The notes beneath the pieces are model-generated. The model saw nothing but the letters and a program-made list of their open reading frames with translations. It did no database searches and was not told the origin of the DNA. From Sparus aurata (Eukaryota > Chordata > Actinopteri > Spariformes > Sparidae), in NCBI RefSeq assembly GCF_900880675.1, contig NC_044195.1:32741521-32805520 (forward strand): DNA of 64,000 nucleotides, written 5' to 3'. Each line of letters begins with the position of its first letter. Position 1 is the first letter of the stretch. Made by a program: the position numbers and the translations under genes. Of this stretch, positions 10,962 to 21,340 are shown in pieces.

Positions 10962-13123
10962 TTCTTTTGCGGACCACTAATTTCCAGTTGTGGACAATAA
11001 AAACAAACAATAAACAAAACAGAGCTGGGGAGCTCACCACTTCTGACACTCAAAACATCACATACAAAAAAGAAAAAAGGGGGGGGGGGCAGGTTCATCC
11101 AAAGCACACATGCATTCAAATGAAATCAGATCTAACTAATTTCACATACTCAGTCCATTTGGTCCAGATCTTTTAAAATTTTTCTTTTTCAACAAAAAAA
11201 AAGAAAAAGAAAAAGAAATCTTCTCCATAACATAAATCTCATAGACAACTTCGATCCATTCATCAATGGTTGGCGGTTCTGCTTTAACCATTTCCTCGTG
11301 ACAGATTTTTTACTGGCTGCCATTAGTATAGCCAGCAGTTTTTTGTCTTTGATGCTCCATGTTTCACACATTGTATTGCCCAAATACATAGTTTCACATT
11401 TAAATGGAATGTTTACATTAAATACATTTTTAATATGTTTGTGGATCTCTTCCCAGTAAGGTCTTATTGCCTGGCAGTCCCCAAAAATATGGTTGGTAAG
11501 TATAGTAAATGGCTGGCTTCATTAGACCCACAAAGTCTCCAACAAGCGTCCCCGCTGCCTTGATAGCATGTCTGAATGGGTGTAATAAAAAATCTTGCAA
11601 TATTTTTCCAGCAGCACTCTCGCCATGTGTTTTACCCGGTTTAGAGCAATTGTAGCTGGTTTATTTTCTCACAGCTCTCTTGTGTGATCATTACCGTTGC
11701 TTCCTTTTCCCATTTCTCCTTTATATGTTCTGTATTCTCTTGTTTAGATAATTGTATGGCATTATATAATTTGGAGATAATTTTGTTGCACTATCTGGCT
11801 TAGTTAATGATAAAAATACTTCCATAAACCCTGAATCAACTTTTCCTAACACCTTTTTAAGATTTTTGTTAAAATAATGTCTTACTTGCAGGTACCTAAA
11901 AAAATTGTCTCTTCCCAGACCATGGTCCCACTGTAGGGCTTCAAAACTCCGAAATGCCCCTTTGTGGACAAATGAGTAATAGGTAGTTAAGCCTTTTGTG
12001 ATCCAAATCTTAAATCTGCCATCGACTCTATTCGGTGTAAAGTCTGAATCTGAGGGAAGCCCATTCCACCGTTTTCTTTTCTTAATTGCAATATCTTAAA
12101 TTTTTTTCCCTTGCCACAAATACCTCACTATTAGTCTGTTCCATTCTAAGAACTGCTTAGATGGTATTTTGACTGGCAAACATTGAAAAAAAATACAGCA
12201 TCCGTGGAAGAATATTCATCCTGATTGACTCTATTCGGGAGCTCAAACTTAAAAAGGGAATCGCATTCCATCTATGTATATCAGACTTGATCTTTGAATT
12301 TAAAGGGCCGTAATTGCCGTTATACAGTCTCCAGAGGTCCCTAGGTAATGAAACACCCAAATACTTAATGGACTCAGCAGTGCAATTCCAATTGTACATA
12401 CTCTTAATTAAAGATGGAGGGTCATAGTTAAATGTTGATACTTGAGTTTTATTAATATCAATTTTATAACCAGAAATTAAACCAAATTCCTCCAGCAATT
12501 TCATCAGTTTTGGGAGTGTCTGTGTAGGCTGTGTTATACTTATCAATAAGTCATCAGCAAATAAGGCCAGTTTTTGCTCCCCAGATGTCATTGTTACCCC
12601 CTATATATCTGACCTCTGCCTTATCAATTGACTCATGGGTTTTATGAACAAGGCGAAGAGGAGTGGCGACGCTCTGCACCCTTGTCTTGTTCCTCTTTCC
12701 AGAATGAATGAATTGGTAAAATCTCCATTGATTTTAATTCTAGCCATTGGTTTGTTGTATAGTGCTGCAACCGTGTCTATTATAGTTGTATGGCAGCCAA
12801 ATTTTGAAAGTACTTTATATAAAAATGACCACCTCACTGAGTCGAATGCTTTCTTTGCATCCAAACTTAAAATCAGTGTCTCCAGTCTTTGTTGCGTGAT
12901 TTGTCTCATAACATTCAGTGTTTTCCTGATGTTATCTTGGGTCTGTCTTTGTCTGACAAAGCAAGTCTGGTCCTTATGTATTAATACTGGTAATATCAGT
13001 TCTATTCATTTAGATATTATGGAGGTGAATCATTTATAGTCGTTATTTAGTAGACTTACAGGACGATAATTCTCACATTCCAATTTGTCTTTCCCCTCCT
13101 TAGGTATGAGCGAAATCATTGGA
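10962..13123 (-). mobile_element. 5'-truncated L1-type LINE inserted in unit A
   Basis: Minus-strand frames encode an L1-clade reverse transcriptase. About 13060-13110 reads 'P-K-EGKDK...NYRPVSLLNNDYK'. 12601-12909 carries 'SLDAKKAFDSV-W-FL' and 'RGTRQGCRASPLLFALF'. 12157-12591 carries the catalytic 'LFADDLL' (F-x-D-D core) and 'YLGVSLPRDL'. The ORF is broken by stops, and the endonuclease and 5' part are missing. The ends are set by comparison with unit C (61927/61950), where the host sequence is uninterrupted. The 3' end is at the low-coordinate side (ttttctttt on +). Confidence 0.8.
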
Positions 13124-13286
13124 CTGTCGTCATCTTAATAAATCTATGACTGACAAGTCAAAATCTTTGCCATGTCAATGTTAAATAGAAAATGTTGATG
13201 CTCAGGGCAAAAGTATGGTTTGTCAATTTAGGTTCAAAACATTGCCCTAAATGTACAGACATTTGTTTTTTTACTTTCTATTGCAG

Positions 13287-13311
13287 CATTAGTGGTAAAG
13301 ATTTGTGAAAG
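13287..13311 (+). other. Decayed first 5' exon of SAMD9-like unit A
   Basis: Lies between ctattgcag (13278-13286) and gttaaagc. It aligns with the unit B exon at 44270-44327, sharing 'att(a/c)(c/g)tggt(a/c)aagat', but lacks the 3' part that in unit B holds ATG and the first codons. No ATG remains. Splice signals are still present, so it could act as a 5' UTR exon. Confidence 0.5.
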
Positions 13312-13410
13312 GTTAAAGCTGAAATATATGACATTTTGTGTTTTATGTGTTAGCAGTACAGCATCTTGTCCTCCATTGCTAATTGCATTTTCAAATACTT
13401 TTTCTTGCAG

Positions 13411-13480
13411 CATCCGTGATCTCTACATTTGTGCAGAAGGAACCAATGCTGCTACGGCGGATCGTGGCAGAAAAGTTCAG
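13411..13480 (+). CDS. SAMD9/SAMD9L-like unit A, small 5' coding exon
   Basis: A 70-nt exon after tttcttgcag with donor gtaaat at 13481. It is homologous to 42332-42398, 44422-44488 and 62228-62297. With a one-base left phase it reads IRDLYICAEGTNAATADRGR then KVQ and joins in phase 0 to the large exon at 16925 (SLEEDP...). In units B and C the matching position carries an ATG (MADQG.., MADHG..). Here that codon is ACG (13453-13455), so this start is lost. Translation of unit A would then have to begin at 16955. Confidence 0.6.
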
Positions 13481-13604
13481 GTAAATAACAATTGATCTCC
13501 AGAGCACAATCCATTAAACCTTTTTTCTGAAGTTAGTACTTTCTATTATACAAAACACTCTCACTCCCAACTTATCAAATATAGCAGCTTGGTCAGTGGC
13601 CTTA
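13481..13604 (+). other. Intron of unit A, conserved start
   Basis: 'gtaaataacaa...agagcacaatccatta' matches unit B on both sides of its hAT insertion (44489-44522 and 46952-46974). It therefore represents the pre-insertion state of that locus. Confidence 0.55.
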
Positions 13605-14345
13605 AAATTCCCATGAAGTGTAAATCGATGTTATATGTTAGCATCAAAATCTCTATTTTTAAAACACTAAGAAGTCTCGACACAACATGAAACTTTGCTC
13701 GTAGTATCACCAGGGTCTCTACACATGAACAAGAGCATTGAGAACATTGTTTGTGTACACAGAGTTTACTAAAAAGAAGGTTTTTGAACAACTCATGTTA
13801 GCAGTAGCTTGTTCCGCTAGCCGCTGTCATGGCAGCCGAGAAGTGTCGATTTTCGAATGCAATGTAACATGGAAGACAGTTAAGGTGAAACGCTCCTAAA
13901 GCTTAGTTACATATAAATGCAGAATAATTAGTTGATTTGTTGTTAGCAAAAAAAACAATATTGACCTTGAAGTTGAAAAAGAAGCCTCATATAAGAAACA
14001 ATACTAAAATCAAAAGCCGGAAAAGTCATGTGAGATATCGCAGTAGAGGTCCACCATAACTCTTGTCCATGTTACATCACATTCTGAGATCGACACTTCT
14101 CCACTGGCAGGACGGCGGCGAGCAGAACAAGCTACTGCTAACGTGAGTTGTTCAAAAACCTTCTTTTTAGTAAACTCTGTGTGCACAAACAATGTTCTCA
14201 ATGCTCGTGTTCATGTGCAGAGACCCTGGTGATACTACGGGCAAAGTTTCATGTTTTGTCGAGCGTTCTTAGTGTTTTAAATATAGAGATTTTGATGCTA
14301 GCGTAAAAATGCCTGTAGCACTCCCATTGAAAATGAACTTGACCC
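13605..14345. mobile_element. Long imperfect inverted-repeat (foldback) element
   Basis: 13640-13880 and 14050-14330 are imperfect reverse complements. Examples: 'gtttactaaaaagaaggttt' on the left against 'aaccttctttttagtaaact' on the right, and 'catgaaactttgc' against 'gcaaagtttcatg'. About 190 bases of spacer lie between. No ORF. It looks like a non-autonomous DNA element able to form a hairpin of roughly 250 bp stem. Confidence 0.75.
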
Positions 14346-15047
14346 GAAAACAAAAATACGGTAAATCTTAAAAGTGCCTCTTTCGTCGTAATTATGTTTT
14401 TGCACGAAGGTTTGACTCATATACATTCACAACAAAAGCCTAGGTTGCATTGTGGCGAGAGTTTTGCTTTAACTAAAAGGTGTATTATATTTCCTGCTAT
14501 TTACAGAGCGCATTAGATGTACCTACATGTGGATTCACACCAACAGAAATGAACAGAACTGAGCTCACAAGCCTAAATCTAAAGTGCCATCAGCTTAACT
14601 GTCAGCCGCATCTGCTGACTGGTCTATGTGGAAGCATGCAGCTGATGACAGGTTTCACACTTAGGAAGACAAACGAATTAGGGTTGAGGCATCTGCACAT
14701 TTTAATAGAGGACATTCTGTTTTTGAGTATGAAATGGTCACTGACTTCTAATGGGACTCACGCTCATGATGTTAATTTGCCATATAGGGGTCTGGTTTAA
14801 TAGTTGTGGGTTTTGCTCTTTGGCATTGCTGATTGGGTTCTGTGTGAGTGATTGTACTTTAGCTGCTTAACACAGAAGTCAATGGAGGTGTCTTAGCTCA
14901 TGATAGCTTGACCGAAGCTTAAATAGTGAACACTACACGTTTGTTTGAAGCATATGACAATTCAAGTAGAATTGCCAGGACATGCCCCAGGAAACACTGC
15001 AGGTCTGTACGGCCACTGACCATGCTACTGTACTCATCATGTTGGGA
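14346..15047. other. No recognisable gene
   Basis: Holds an open frame of 106 codons (14480-14800) that resembles nothing I recognise and has no clear splice context. It is treated as intronic or non-coding. Confidence 0.35.
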
Positions 15048-15765
15048 GAGAGAATAGGCTGGGTATTGTTAAGAACCTCACAATTCGATATGATTTCGAT
15101 TTCAATTCTTTAGGTCACAATTCGATTTAATATCGATTCAATTCAATATTGACTTAAATGCTTCGATATCGATTAGTAATAAGTAGTCATAAACAAATAT
15201 TCATTAGAGTACCTGTTGATAATTTTTTATTTAAAAAAGTAATCTTAAATTATAAATCTTTCCTCTAAGAAGTTCTAGATCAAATTGAAATGTAAATAAA
15301 GGTACTCCATGCGTTTAGTTATAAAATAGTGCAACCATAGCTGACATAATGACATTTTCTCTGGGACTGCATGGTACATTTTTGTCTGACATAAACACAG
15401 ACATGACCGCAGTCCCTCCGCCCTCCGGCTACACGTGAGGGGGTAACACGTTGACACTGAACCCTCCTCTCTCCTCGGAGGAGAGTGCTACCCGCGGGTG
15501 CACGGTGCAGCAGCCAGGGTGAGACCGGCTGCGCTGGGAGTTTACAGTCTCCGAAAGAGCGGTGTGTCAAACATCTGCTACCCGCCTCTGCAGCTCCGAC
15601 GGTGTTTCCGCGGAGCATCACCCTCCGAGCATCCGGCAAGGAACAGGGGGTGGTCGTGGACCGCTGCTTGCCGGAATTCATTCAAGGATTCTATGAATCG
15701 ATATTGAATTGGGAAAAAATATATTGCAATGCATTGATGAATTGATATTTTTACCCATCCCTGGC
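15048..15765. mobile_element. Non-autonomous hAT-like MITE with GC-rich core
   Basis: The ends are imperfect inverted repeats rich in 'attcgat/atcgatt' (left ggctgggtattg, right tttttacccatccctgg), with a CpG-rich middle (15400-15670). This is the usual layout of fish MITEs of this kind. The open frames in the core are not recognised. Confidence 0.5.
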
Positions 15766-15769
15766 TGGT

Positions 15770-16835
15770 ATTAAACCATTTTTATGTTTTTGTGCATTAT
15801 CACACAAAATCTTGTTCAGTCCCCCAAACACAGACACCAGCCTCATTACAAATAGCCTTGGTCCACTCTCCAGTAACATTAAACCCGCTGCTAGAAACCT
15901 GGGAGTCATATTCGATTTGGATCTCACCTTTGACAAACACATTAAAACAGTTGTCCAGTCCTGCTACCTCCAACTCAGAACCATCACCAAAATCAAACCG
16001 ATACTTTCTCATTCTGATTTGGAAAAAGTTATTCATGCATTTGTTTTCTCCAGACTAGACTACTGTAACTCCCTCCTCCCCGGCATAAATCAAAAGTCTC
16101 TTTCCTGCCTCCAACTGGTCCAGAACGCAGCAGCTAGGCTTCTCACAGGTTTCAACATACGACATCACATCACCCCAGTTTTAGCTTCTCTTCATTGGCT
16201 CCCTGTTCGTTTTAGAATTGATTTTAAGATTTTACTGATCACTTTTAAAGCTCGTCTTGGCCTGGCTCCAAGTTATATAACAGAATTGTTGACCCCATAT
16301 GAGCCACTTCGCAGCTTTAGATCCTCAGGTGGGGGCCTCCTGGCAGTTCCAAAGTCAAGGCTTAAATCTAAAGGCGACCGAGCTCGTTCCGTCATTGCCC
16401 CTCGGCTTTGGAACGACCTACCTGAGGAGATAAGGCTTGCAGAATCAGTAAATTCTTTTAAATCACTTCTTAAAACTCATTTTTATGGACTTGCCTTTTT
16501 GTGATGTTGTCTCCTTTTTACTTTAATTTTCAACTTTTGAGTTTAATTTTATCATTTATTATTTTTCATCTTCCCAATGTTCCTGCACTTTACTCCATTA
16601 TGTTTAATGGTCTAAAATTCCTTATCTGTTCCTAGTGTTCTTGTATGACATTTCTTTATTACTCTAATACATTTAATTACGTATTAACTATTTCTGTTCC
16701 TTTCGTTCGCTCTACATTCTCAATTGTAATTTTAATTGTGTTCCTTTTATTTGTTCTGCTTTGTCTGTCAAAGCACTTTGTAAACCCTGTTTTTAAAAGT
16801 GCTATATAAATAAAGTTATTTTTATTATTATTATA
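15770..16835 (+). mobile_element. L2/Rex1-type LINE, 3' part of reverse transcriptase ORF plus tail
   Basis: Frame 15812-16504 (230 codons, ending TGA) carries the hallmark C-terminal region of L2/Rex1-type ORF2: 'NLGVIFDLDLTFDKHI', 'FSRLDYCNSLLPG', 'LQLVQNAAARLLT', 'ITPVLASLHWLPV', 'APRLWNDLPEEIR' and 'FKSLLKTHF'. The 3' UTR ends 'gctatataaataaagtta' plus an ATT repeat at 16804-16835. It is 5'-truncated (no palm motif) and inserted about 90 bases upstream of the unit A large exon. The intact 230-codon frame suggests a fairly recent copy. Confidence 0.85.
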
Positions 16836-16924
16836 AAATATGCCAACACTTAGTATGATCAACAAAGTGTGCAGTAATTTGAGTTAAAAATGAGGAAATA
16901 ATAATAGCACTCCTTTATTTTTAG

Positions 16925-18724
16925 AGTCTGGAGGAGGATCCATCACCTGGCATCATGGATTGGTTGAAACACCTAATAATAAAGATTGTGGCTATACTGA
17001 ATTACCTTGGACCAGCCAAACTCATCAGTCAGGCAAGAGGGAAATCAACGAAAGATGGACCAGTAAGTTGCAGAAAACAGCCTGGAGGACGATGCAAGCC
17101 TTATCCATTTGGAAAATATCAACCTCCAAATAGATATATCGAGAACAATATTCTTGATATCACAGAATCTGGTGCCTCAGACTTCATTGAACCCTGCCAC
17201 GAGTACAAAGCTTTCATCAATACAACAGAAGGAACAAAAATGAACAAGTTCACTTATGAGGTAATCTGCTTTGCAGCTGCCTGCATGAACAGCCGTACCA
17301 ATGGCACCATACATTTTGGAATTGGGGACGAGCCACTCGACACCTATGGTCAAGTGTTGGGGGTGGTTGTTGAGGACAGAGAGGCTTATGGTAAAGACCT
17401 AAAATCTGCCATTGATCGTTGTTTTGATAAACACAAGCATATTGCTCAAATTTGCATCAAACCTCCTCGATTTGTTGGTGTTCTCAATAAGAATATGACA
17501 TCATCTGACAAATGTGTGATAGAAGTAGACATAGTTCCTGACTCAGCGATCTGTGGAGAAAAAATCTTCCACACTTACAACAAGGACACAAAAAAAGCCA
17601 GGAAAAGAGCCAAAGCCAAAGGAAACGTTAACCCTGAAACAAAACCACATGAACAGTTCTTTGTCCGAGATGGAGGCAGCAGCAGTGATTTCTTCGCAGA
17701 AAAAGAGAAATACAACCAGTTTGTACAATCAGATCATATAAAAAAGTTAACCCAACTTCGTAAACAATCTGAAGAGAAGCAATTCAAGGTGATAAAAAGC
17801 AGTACTCAAGGCTTAAGATTAAGTCAGGAGGAGGATCCATCATCTGGCATCATGGATCGGTTCAAACACCTAAAAAAAAAGACTGTGGAAATACTGAATT
17901 TCCTTAGGCCAGCAAAACCCAACATTCAGGCAAGAGGGATATCAACGAAAGAAGAACCATTAAGTTCCAGAAAACAGCCAGGAAGACGATGCAAGCCTTA
18001 TCCATTTGGAAAATATCAATCTACAAATAGATACATCGTGAACAATTATTTTGATATCATAGAATCTGGTGCCTCAGACTTCATTGAACCCTGCCATGAA
18101 TACAAAGCTTTAATCTTTACACCAGATGAAAAAAAAATCTATAAATTCATTTATGAGGTAATTCGCTTTGCAGCTGCCTGCATGAACAGCCGTACCAACG
18201 GCACCATACATTTTGGAATTGGGGACAAGCCCCATGGTGAAGTGTTGGGAGTGGTTGTTGAGGACAGAGAGGCTTATGCTAAAGAACTCAAATCTGCCAT
18301 TGATAGTTGTTTTCAAGATGAACACAAGCAGATTGCTCAAATTTGCATCAAACCTCCTCGATTTGTTAGTGTTCTCAATACGAATGATACAACATCTGAC
18401 AAATGTGTGATAGAAGTGGACATAGTTCCTGACTCAGTGATCTGTGGAAAAAACATCTTCCACACTTACAACACGGACACAAAACAAGCCAGGAAAAAAG
18501 CAAAAGGTAAAGGAAACGTTAACCCTGAAACAAAACCACAGCAACAATTCTTTGTCCGAGATGGAGGCAGCAGCAGGGATCTCCTCGCACCAACCCCAGA
18601 TGCCAAATCTAAGATGGAATGCCGCCAGCTTGCTGATCATATACCACAATTACCCCAACTTCGAAAACAATCTGAAGAGAAGCACGTCAATGTGATAAAA
18701 GGTAGTACTCAAGGCTGGGAACTA
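16925..18724 (+). repeat. In-frame tandem duplication of the SAM-remnant + AlbA_2 module
   Basis: Copy 1 is 16925-17821 (299 codons) and copy 2 is 17822-18724 (301 codons). Copy 2 starts with the same words as the exon itself (agtc.ggaggaggatccatca). Unit B has one copy only. The join uses AGTCAG, a hexamer present in unit B at both the exon start (48013) and just before ATGATAACTGG. Both copies share the same SAM deletion, so that deletion came first. Confidence 0.9.
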
Positions 18725-19750
18725 AGTAAGATGATAACTGGAGGTTCCCTCTCATTAGATGAGTCACACTATGAGCGGTATGTGATCATAACTAACAAAT
18801 CACATCCACTTCAGTTGGAATCAATGGAATTTCTTGGCGAACTCAACCCAACAGTCATTTTAGACTTTGATCCAGAATCAGCTAAACATGGATTACAGCG
18901 TCACTTTGAACAGCAGAGTAGACTGAGTGTCCATTTACCAGCAAAGTATAAAATCACAGAAGGAGTTGAGGACATTGCAAACAAGTTAGAATTAACTCGA
19001 AATACCAAGTGGGTATTCTGCAATGGAGGTATTGAGGACGAGGTACCGTCAGAAATAGACGAATGGTTAATGGACAAGGGAGCCTCCATCCGAGATGAGA
19101 TTTCGTTCTTGTGTCAGAAACATGCGCTTCCAAATGAGAGATTCCTTGTCATCTTCTTACTTTTGTCAACAGTGAGTGAGGAGATGGACCCTCTTGTTGA
19201 GACATTCAGTACATTCTTTCAGGAGCTCAAAGGCACAGAGCAAATTCTTTGTGTATGTGACAATGAGAATGCATTTATCTCCTGGAGAGACCTAATTGAT
19301 GCTCGGTGCGGAATCGACATTTCTTCCAGATGCATATATGAGCTCAGTCTTGCAGAAGTAAATGGCACTATTCTAAGTCTATTCTCAAAACATCGTTTAT
19401 CTAAGAATTTCCTAACCTGTGGTGGAGGAAGCAAAGTCCATCTTAAAGAGTCAGTGGAGCAAAGCCTGAACACCTTAGAGGTCTTCTACGTGAACCAACA
19501 AGAAAAACTTGACTTTAACACAGTCATGCCAGATTTGTGCTCCCAGATCAAACTCATGTATGTACCTGTAGTGTCTCTCCTGGACAAATTCCGTTGTGCT
19601 TTCCTCAGAGACGGCAATGCTGACTTCACTGAAGTAGCTGAGCAAGTAGTCACACTTTTAATGTATGGCCATGAGGAGCAAGTACCACGGGTCCCTGTTT
19701 TGTTGATGATAGATGACACCGATGATAAGGAAAACGTTTTTGACTTGTAA
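16925..19750 (+). CDS. samd9l: SAMD9/SAMD9L-like protein, unit A: SAM-less, twin AlbA_2, truncated before NTPase
   Basis: The exon begins after ttatttttag at AGT 16925; the first ATG (16955, strong context atcATGG) gives 931 residues. SAMD9-family proteins (about 1,580 residues in human) run SAM, AlbA_2 (Schlafen-like nucleic-acid-binding/RNase fold), SIR2-like, P-loop NTPase, TPR, OB; they act in the cytosol in antiviral defence and growth restriction. Here residues 1-36 hold only the edges of SAM (about 33 codons fewer than unit B). AlbA_2 occurs twice (about 70-240 and 369-538; each with FIEPCHEYK, MNSRTNGTIHFGIGD, QFFVRDGGSS). Residues 592-830 match the SIR2-like region. Walker A (GCGGTT in unit B) is deleted in frame, while 'VPVLLMIDD' (Walker-B-like) remains at 915-923. 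TAA replaces the CAA of unit B, and the TPR/OB half is absent downstream. Homology is certain; function and expression are not. Confidence 0.85.
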   Translation, partial: SLEEDPSPGIMDWLKHLIIKIVAILNYLGPAKLISQARGKSTKDGPVSCRKQPGGRCKPYPFGKYQPPNRYIENNILDITESGASDFIEPCHEYKAFINTTEGTKMNKFTYEVICFAAACMNSRTNGTIHFGIGDEPLDTYGQVLGVVVEDREAYGKDLKSAIDRCFDKHKHIAQICIKPPRFVGVLNKNMTSSDKCVIEVDIVPDSAICGEKIFHTYNKDTKKARKRAKAKGNVNPETKPHEQFFVRDGGSSSDFFAEKEKYNQFVQSDHIKKLTQLRKQSEEKQFKVIKSSTQGLRLSQEEDPSSGIMDRFKHLKKKTVEILNFLRPAKPNIQARGISTKEEPLSSRKQPGRRCKPYPFGKYQSTNRYIVNNYFDIIESGASDFIEPCHEYKALIFTPDEKKIYKFIYEVIRFAAACMNSRTNGTIHFGIGDKPHGEVLGVVVEDREAYAKELKSAIDSCFQDEHKQIAQICIKPPRFVSVLNTNDTTSDKCVIEVDIVPDSVICGKNIFHTYNTDTKQARKKAKGKGNVNPETKPQQQFFVRDGGSSRDLLAPTPDAKSKMECRQLADHIPQLPQLRKQSEEKHVNVIKGSTQGWELSKMITGGSLSLDESHYERYVIITNKSHPLQLESMEFLGELNPTVILDFDPESAKHGLQRHFEQQSRLSVHLPAKYKITEGVEDIANKLELTRNTKWVFCNGGIEDEVPSEIDEWLMDKGASIRDEISFLCQKHALPNERFLVIFLLLSTVSEEMDPLVETFSTFFQELKGTEQILCVCDNENAFISWRDLIDARCGIDISSRCIYELSLAEVNGTILSLFSKHRLSKNFLTCGGGSKVHLKESVEQSLNTLEVFYVNQQEKLDFNTVMPDLCSQIKLMYVPVVSLLDKFRCAFLRDGNADFTEVAEQVVTLLMYGHEEQVPRVPVLLMIDDTDDKENVFDL

Positions 19751-20218
19751 CATGTCATTGACAAAGAATGTGAGAAAAAAGGAATTCAGGCTATGGCAGC
19801 AGAAGTAATCCCCCTGGAAAGTCCCACTAACTAACCCTGCATTACATAATAAATTGAACATTTATTATATTATTACATAATGTGGCTCTACACAACCACA
19901 TTTGTTCTGAATCATAACTGAACCTTGACAGAGAGCAGATAATCAATGTCTTGTATCAAAATTATGAGATTGTTGTCTTTTGGGGTTATCTGATGGGTTC
20001 GGTAGTCCTATTTTCGCGGCTTTGTTTCTGTTAGGTTTAGTTTCTTGATATTGTGTTAGGGTAGAGGGTCATCCCTCAGTCCGACGGCCCCCTGTGGGCT
20101 GGTCTGGGTGGCTGCCCTTCTTTTGTTAACTTTGGCCGACCCATTAGATTCTGTTTTGACATTGTAATTGAAATTGATGTCAACACTGCAAATAAAATGT
20201 CTTTACAACTTTGATATT
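19751..20218 (+). other. Unit A 3' flank / probable 3' UTR
   Basis: Frame homology to unit B continues for about 15 codons past the stop (VIDKECEKKGIQ) and then ends abruptly near 19800. AATAAA occurs at about 19846 and 20191 (aataaaatgtc). The rest (19975-20190) is unrecognised, with a GC-rich patch. Confidence 0.5.
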
Positions 20219-20245
20219 GTTGTTCTGTTCTGTTCTGTTCTGTTC
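20219..20245. repeat. (TTCTG)n short tandem repeat
   Basis: Five consecutive TGTTC/TTCTG units. Confidence 0.85.
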
Positions 20246-20264
20246 AAGCAACATCTATTGATGT

Positions 20265-20375
20265 TTTTTTTCCTCATGATAAAAGGGATTTTTTGGGGGT
20301 GATTGTTCAGTGTACAGATTGTACAGTCCACTGATGCAATGTGATAATAGTTTTGCGCTTAATAAATAACATTTC
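20265..20375 (+). mobile_element. LINE 3' UTR fragment
   Basis: 'tcagtgtacagattgtacag', 'cactgatgcaatgtgat' and 'aataaataac' correspond to the tail of the LINE at 21962-22497. Only about 100 bases remain. Confidence 0.5.
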
Positions 20376-20386
20376 ATTTTATTTCT

Positions 20387-20950
20387 TTACTTGCATCACA
20401 CACTTGAGGGCGCCAAAGTCTCAGAAATGATACAAAAAAAAAAAAACCTTCGTAATGTGTTCTACTGATTGCCCATAATTAGTTTAATAGACACAATACA
20501 TAGTTATACTTGTGCTCCAGTATCCAAGTCCTAAAAACAAGATGATAAAAGCTGGTTAAATTTTTAAGAAAAATCTGGTTAAAGCAAACCTAAAGTCATT
20601 TTACATTTCCAGCCACAGGACACTTATTGTATGAATTGAATCACTGCAAATAACAAAACAGGAGTTTTAACACAACACATAAATATATGGCACATGACCA
20701 TCAGGCCTAAGGCTGAGATGCAAAAAGAAGTTCAGAGGGGGTGAAAATACATTGTTGGTGCAACCTAGTGGCAGGTGATAGAAAGCCACTGGGTTAATAA
20801 ATAGAAGAACTCCACCTCCCCTGTTGCCCAAGTATATTCATGCTATTTCATCAGTGAAGGCCTTAGTGAGCCTGATCTGTGAAGATTACAAAATGGCAGT
20901 TGTAGGATAAGTTACTGAAGTTACTGACGTAACAGTTGCAACACTACAGT
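20387..20950. repeat. Shared 3' flank of units A and B, copy A
   Basis: Matches 53930-54330 in order: 'gagggcgccaaagtctcaga' / 'gagggcgccacaacctcaga', 'gatgataaaagctgg', 'gccacaggacact', 'tggcaggtga'. It shows that the duplicated unit extended past the SAMD9-like gene. The open frame seen in copy B is interrupted here. Confidence 0.65.
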
Positions 20951-20966
20951 GTAGAAATACTGTGAT

Positions 20967-21050
20967 GCAAAAAAAGTCTACATTTAACCAAGTATGAAGT
21001 ACAAATAATATTTGTACTTCATACTAGGTTAAATTTAGACTTTTTTTTGC
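20967..21050. repeat. Near-perfect 84-nt hairpin
   Basis: Arms of about 39 nt (gcaaaaaaagtctacattta... against its reverse complement ending ...gacttttttttgc) around a 5-nt loop (taata). One or two mismatches. Possibly a miniature foldback element; no coding. Confidence 0.85.
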
Positions 21051-21340
21051 ACAATAATATTATAAGTTTAAGTATATTTTCATATACTTAACCTACAGAA
21101 AGGAAAAGTACTCATTATGCAGAATTGCCCATTGGATAATAATCTTTTAACAATTATTCATGCATTAATATGTGCATTGCAGTAATGTGGCTTTAAAAGC
21201 TGTGGCTTGTTTACAGTTAGGATGTGAATTTCATCAATAAACAAAGTCTCATCTTTATCTACACTAAAACATAATAATTGATGTGTAATTTATATTTTGT
21301 ATAACCAATCTGAGTCTATTGTAGTGGAGCAGAAGTGTAA
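21051..21340. other. AT-rich spacer, nothing recognised
   Basis: No open frame, repeat or regulatory signal that I can support. Confidence 0.4.
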
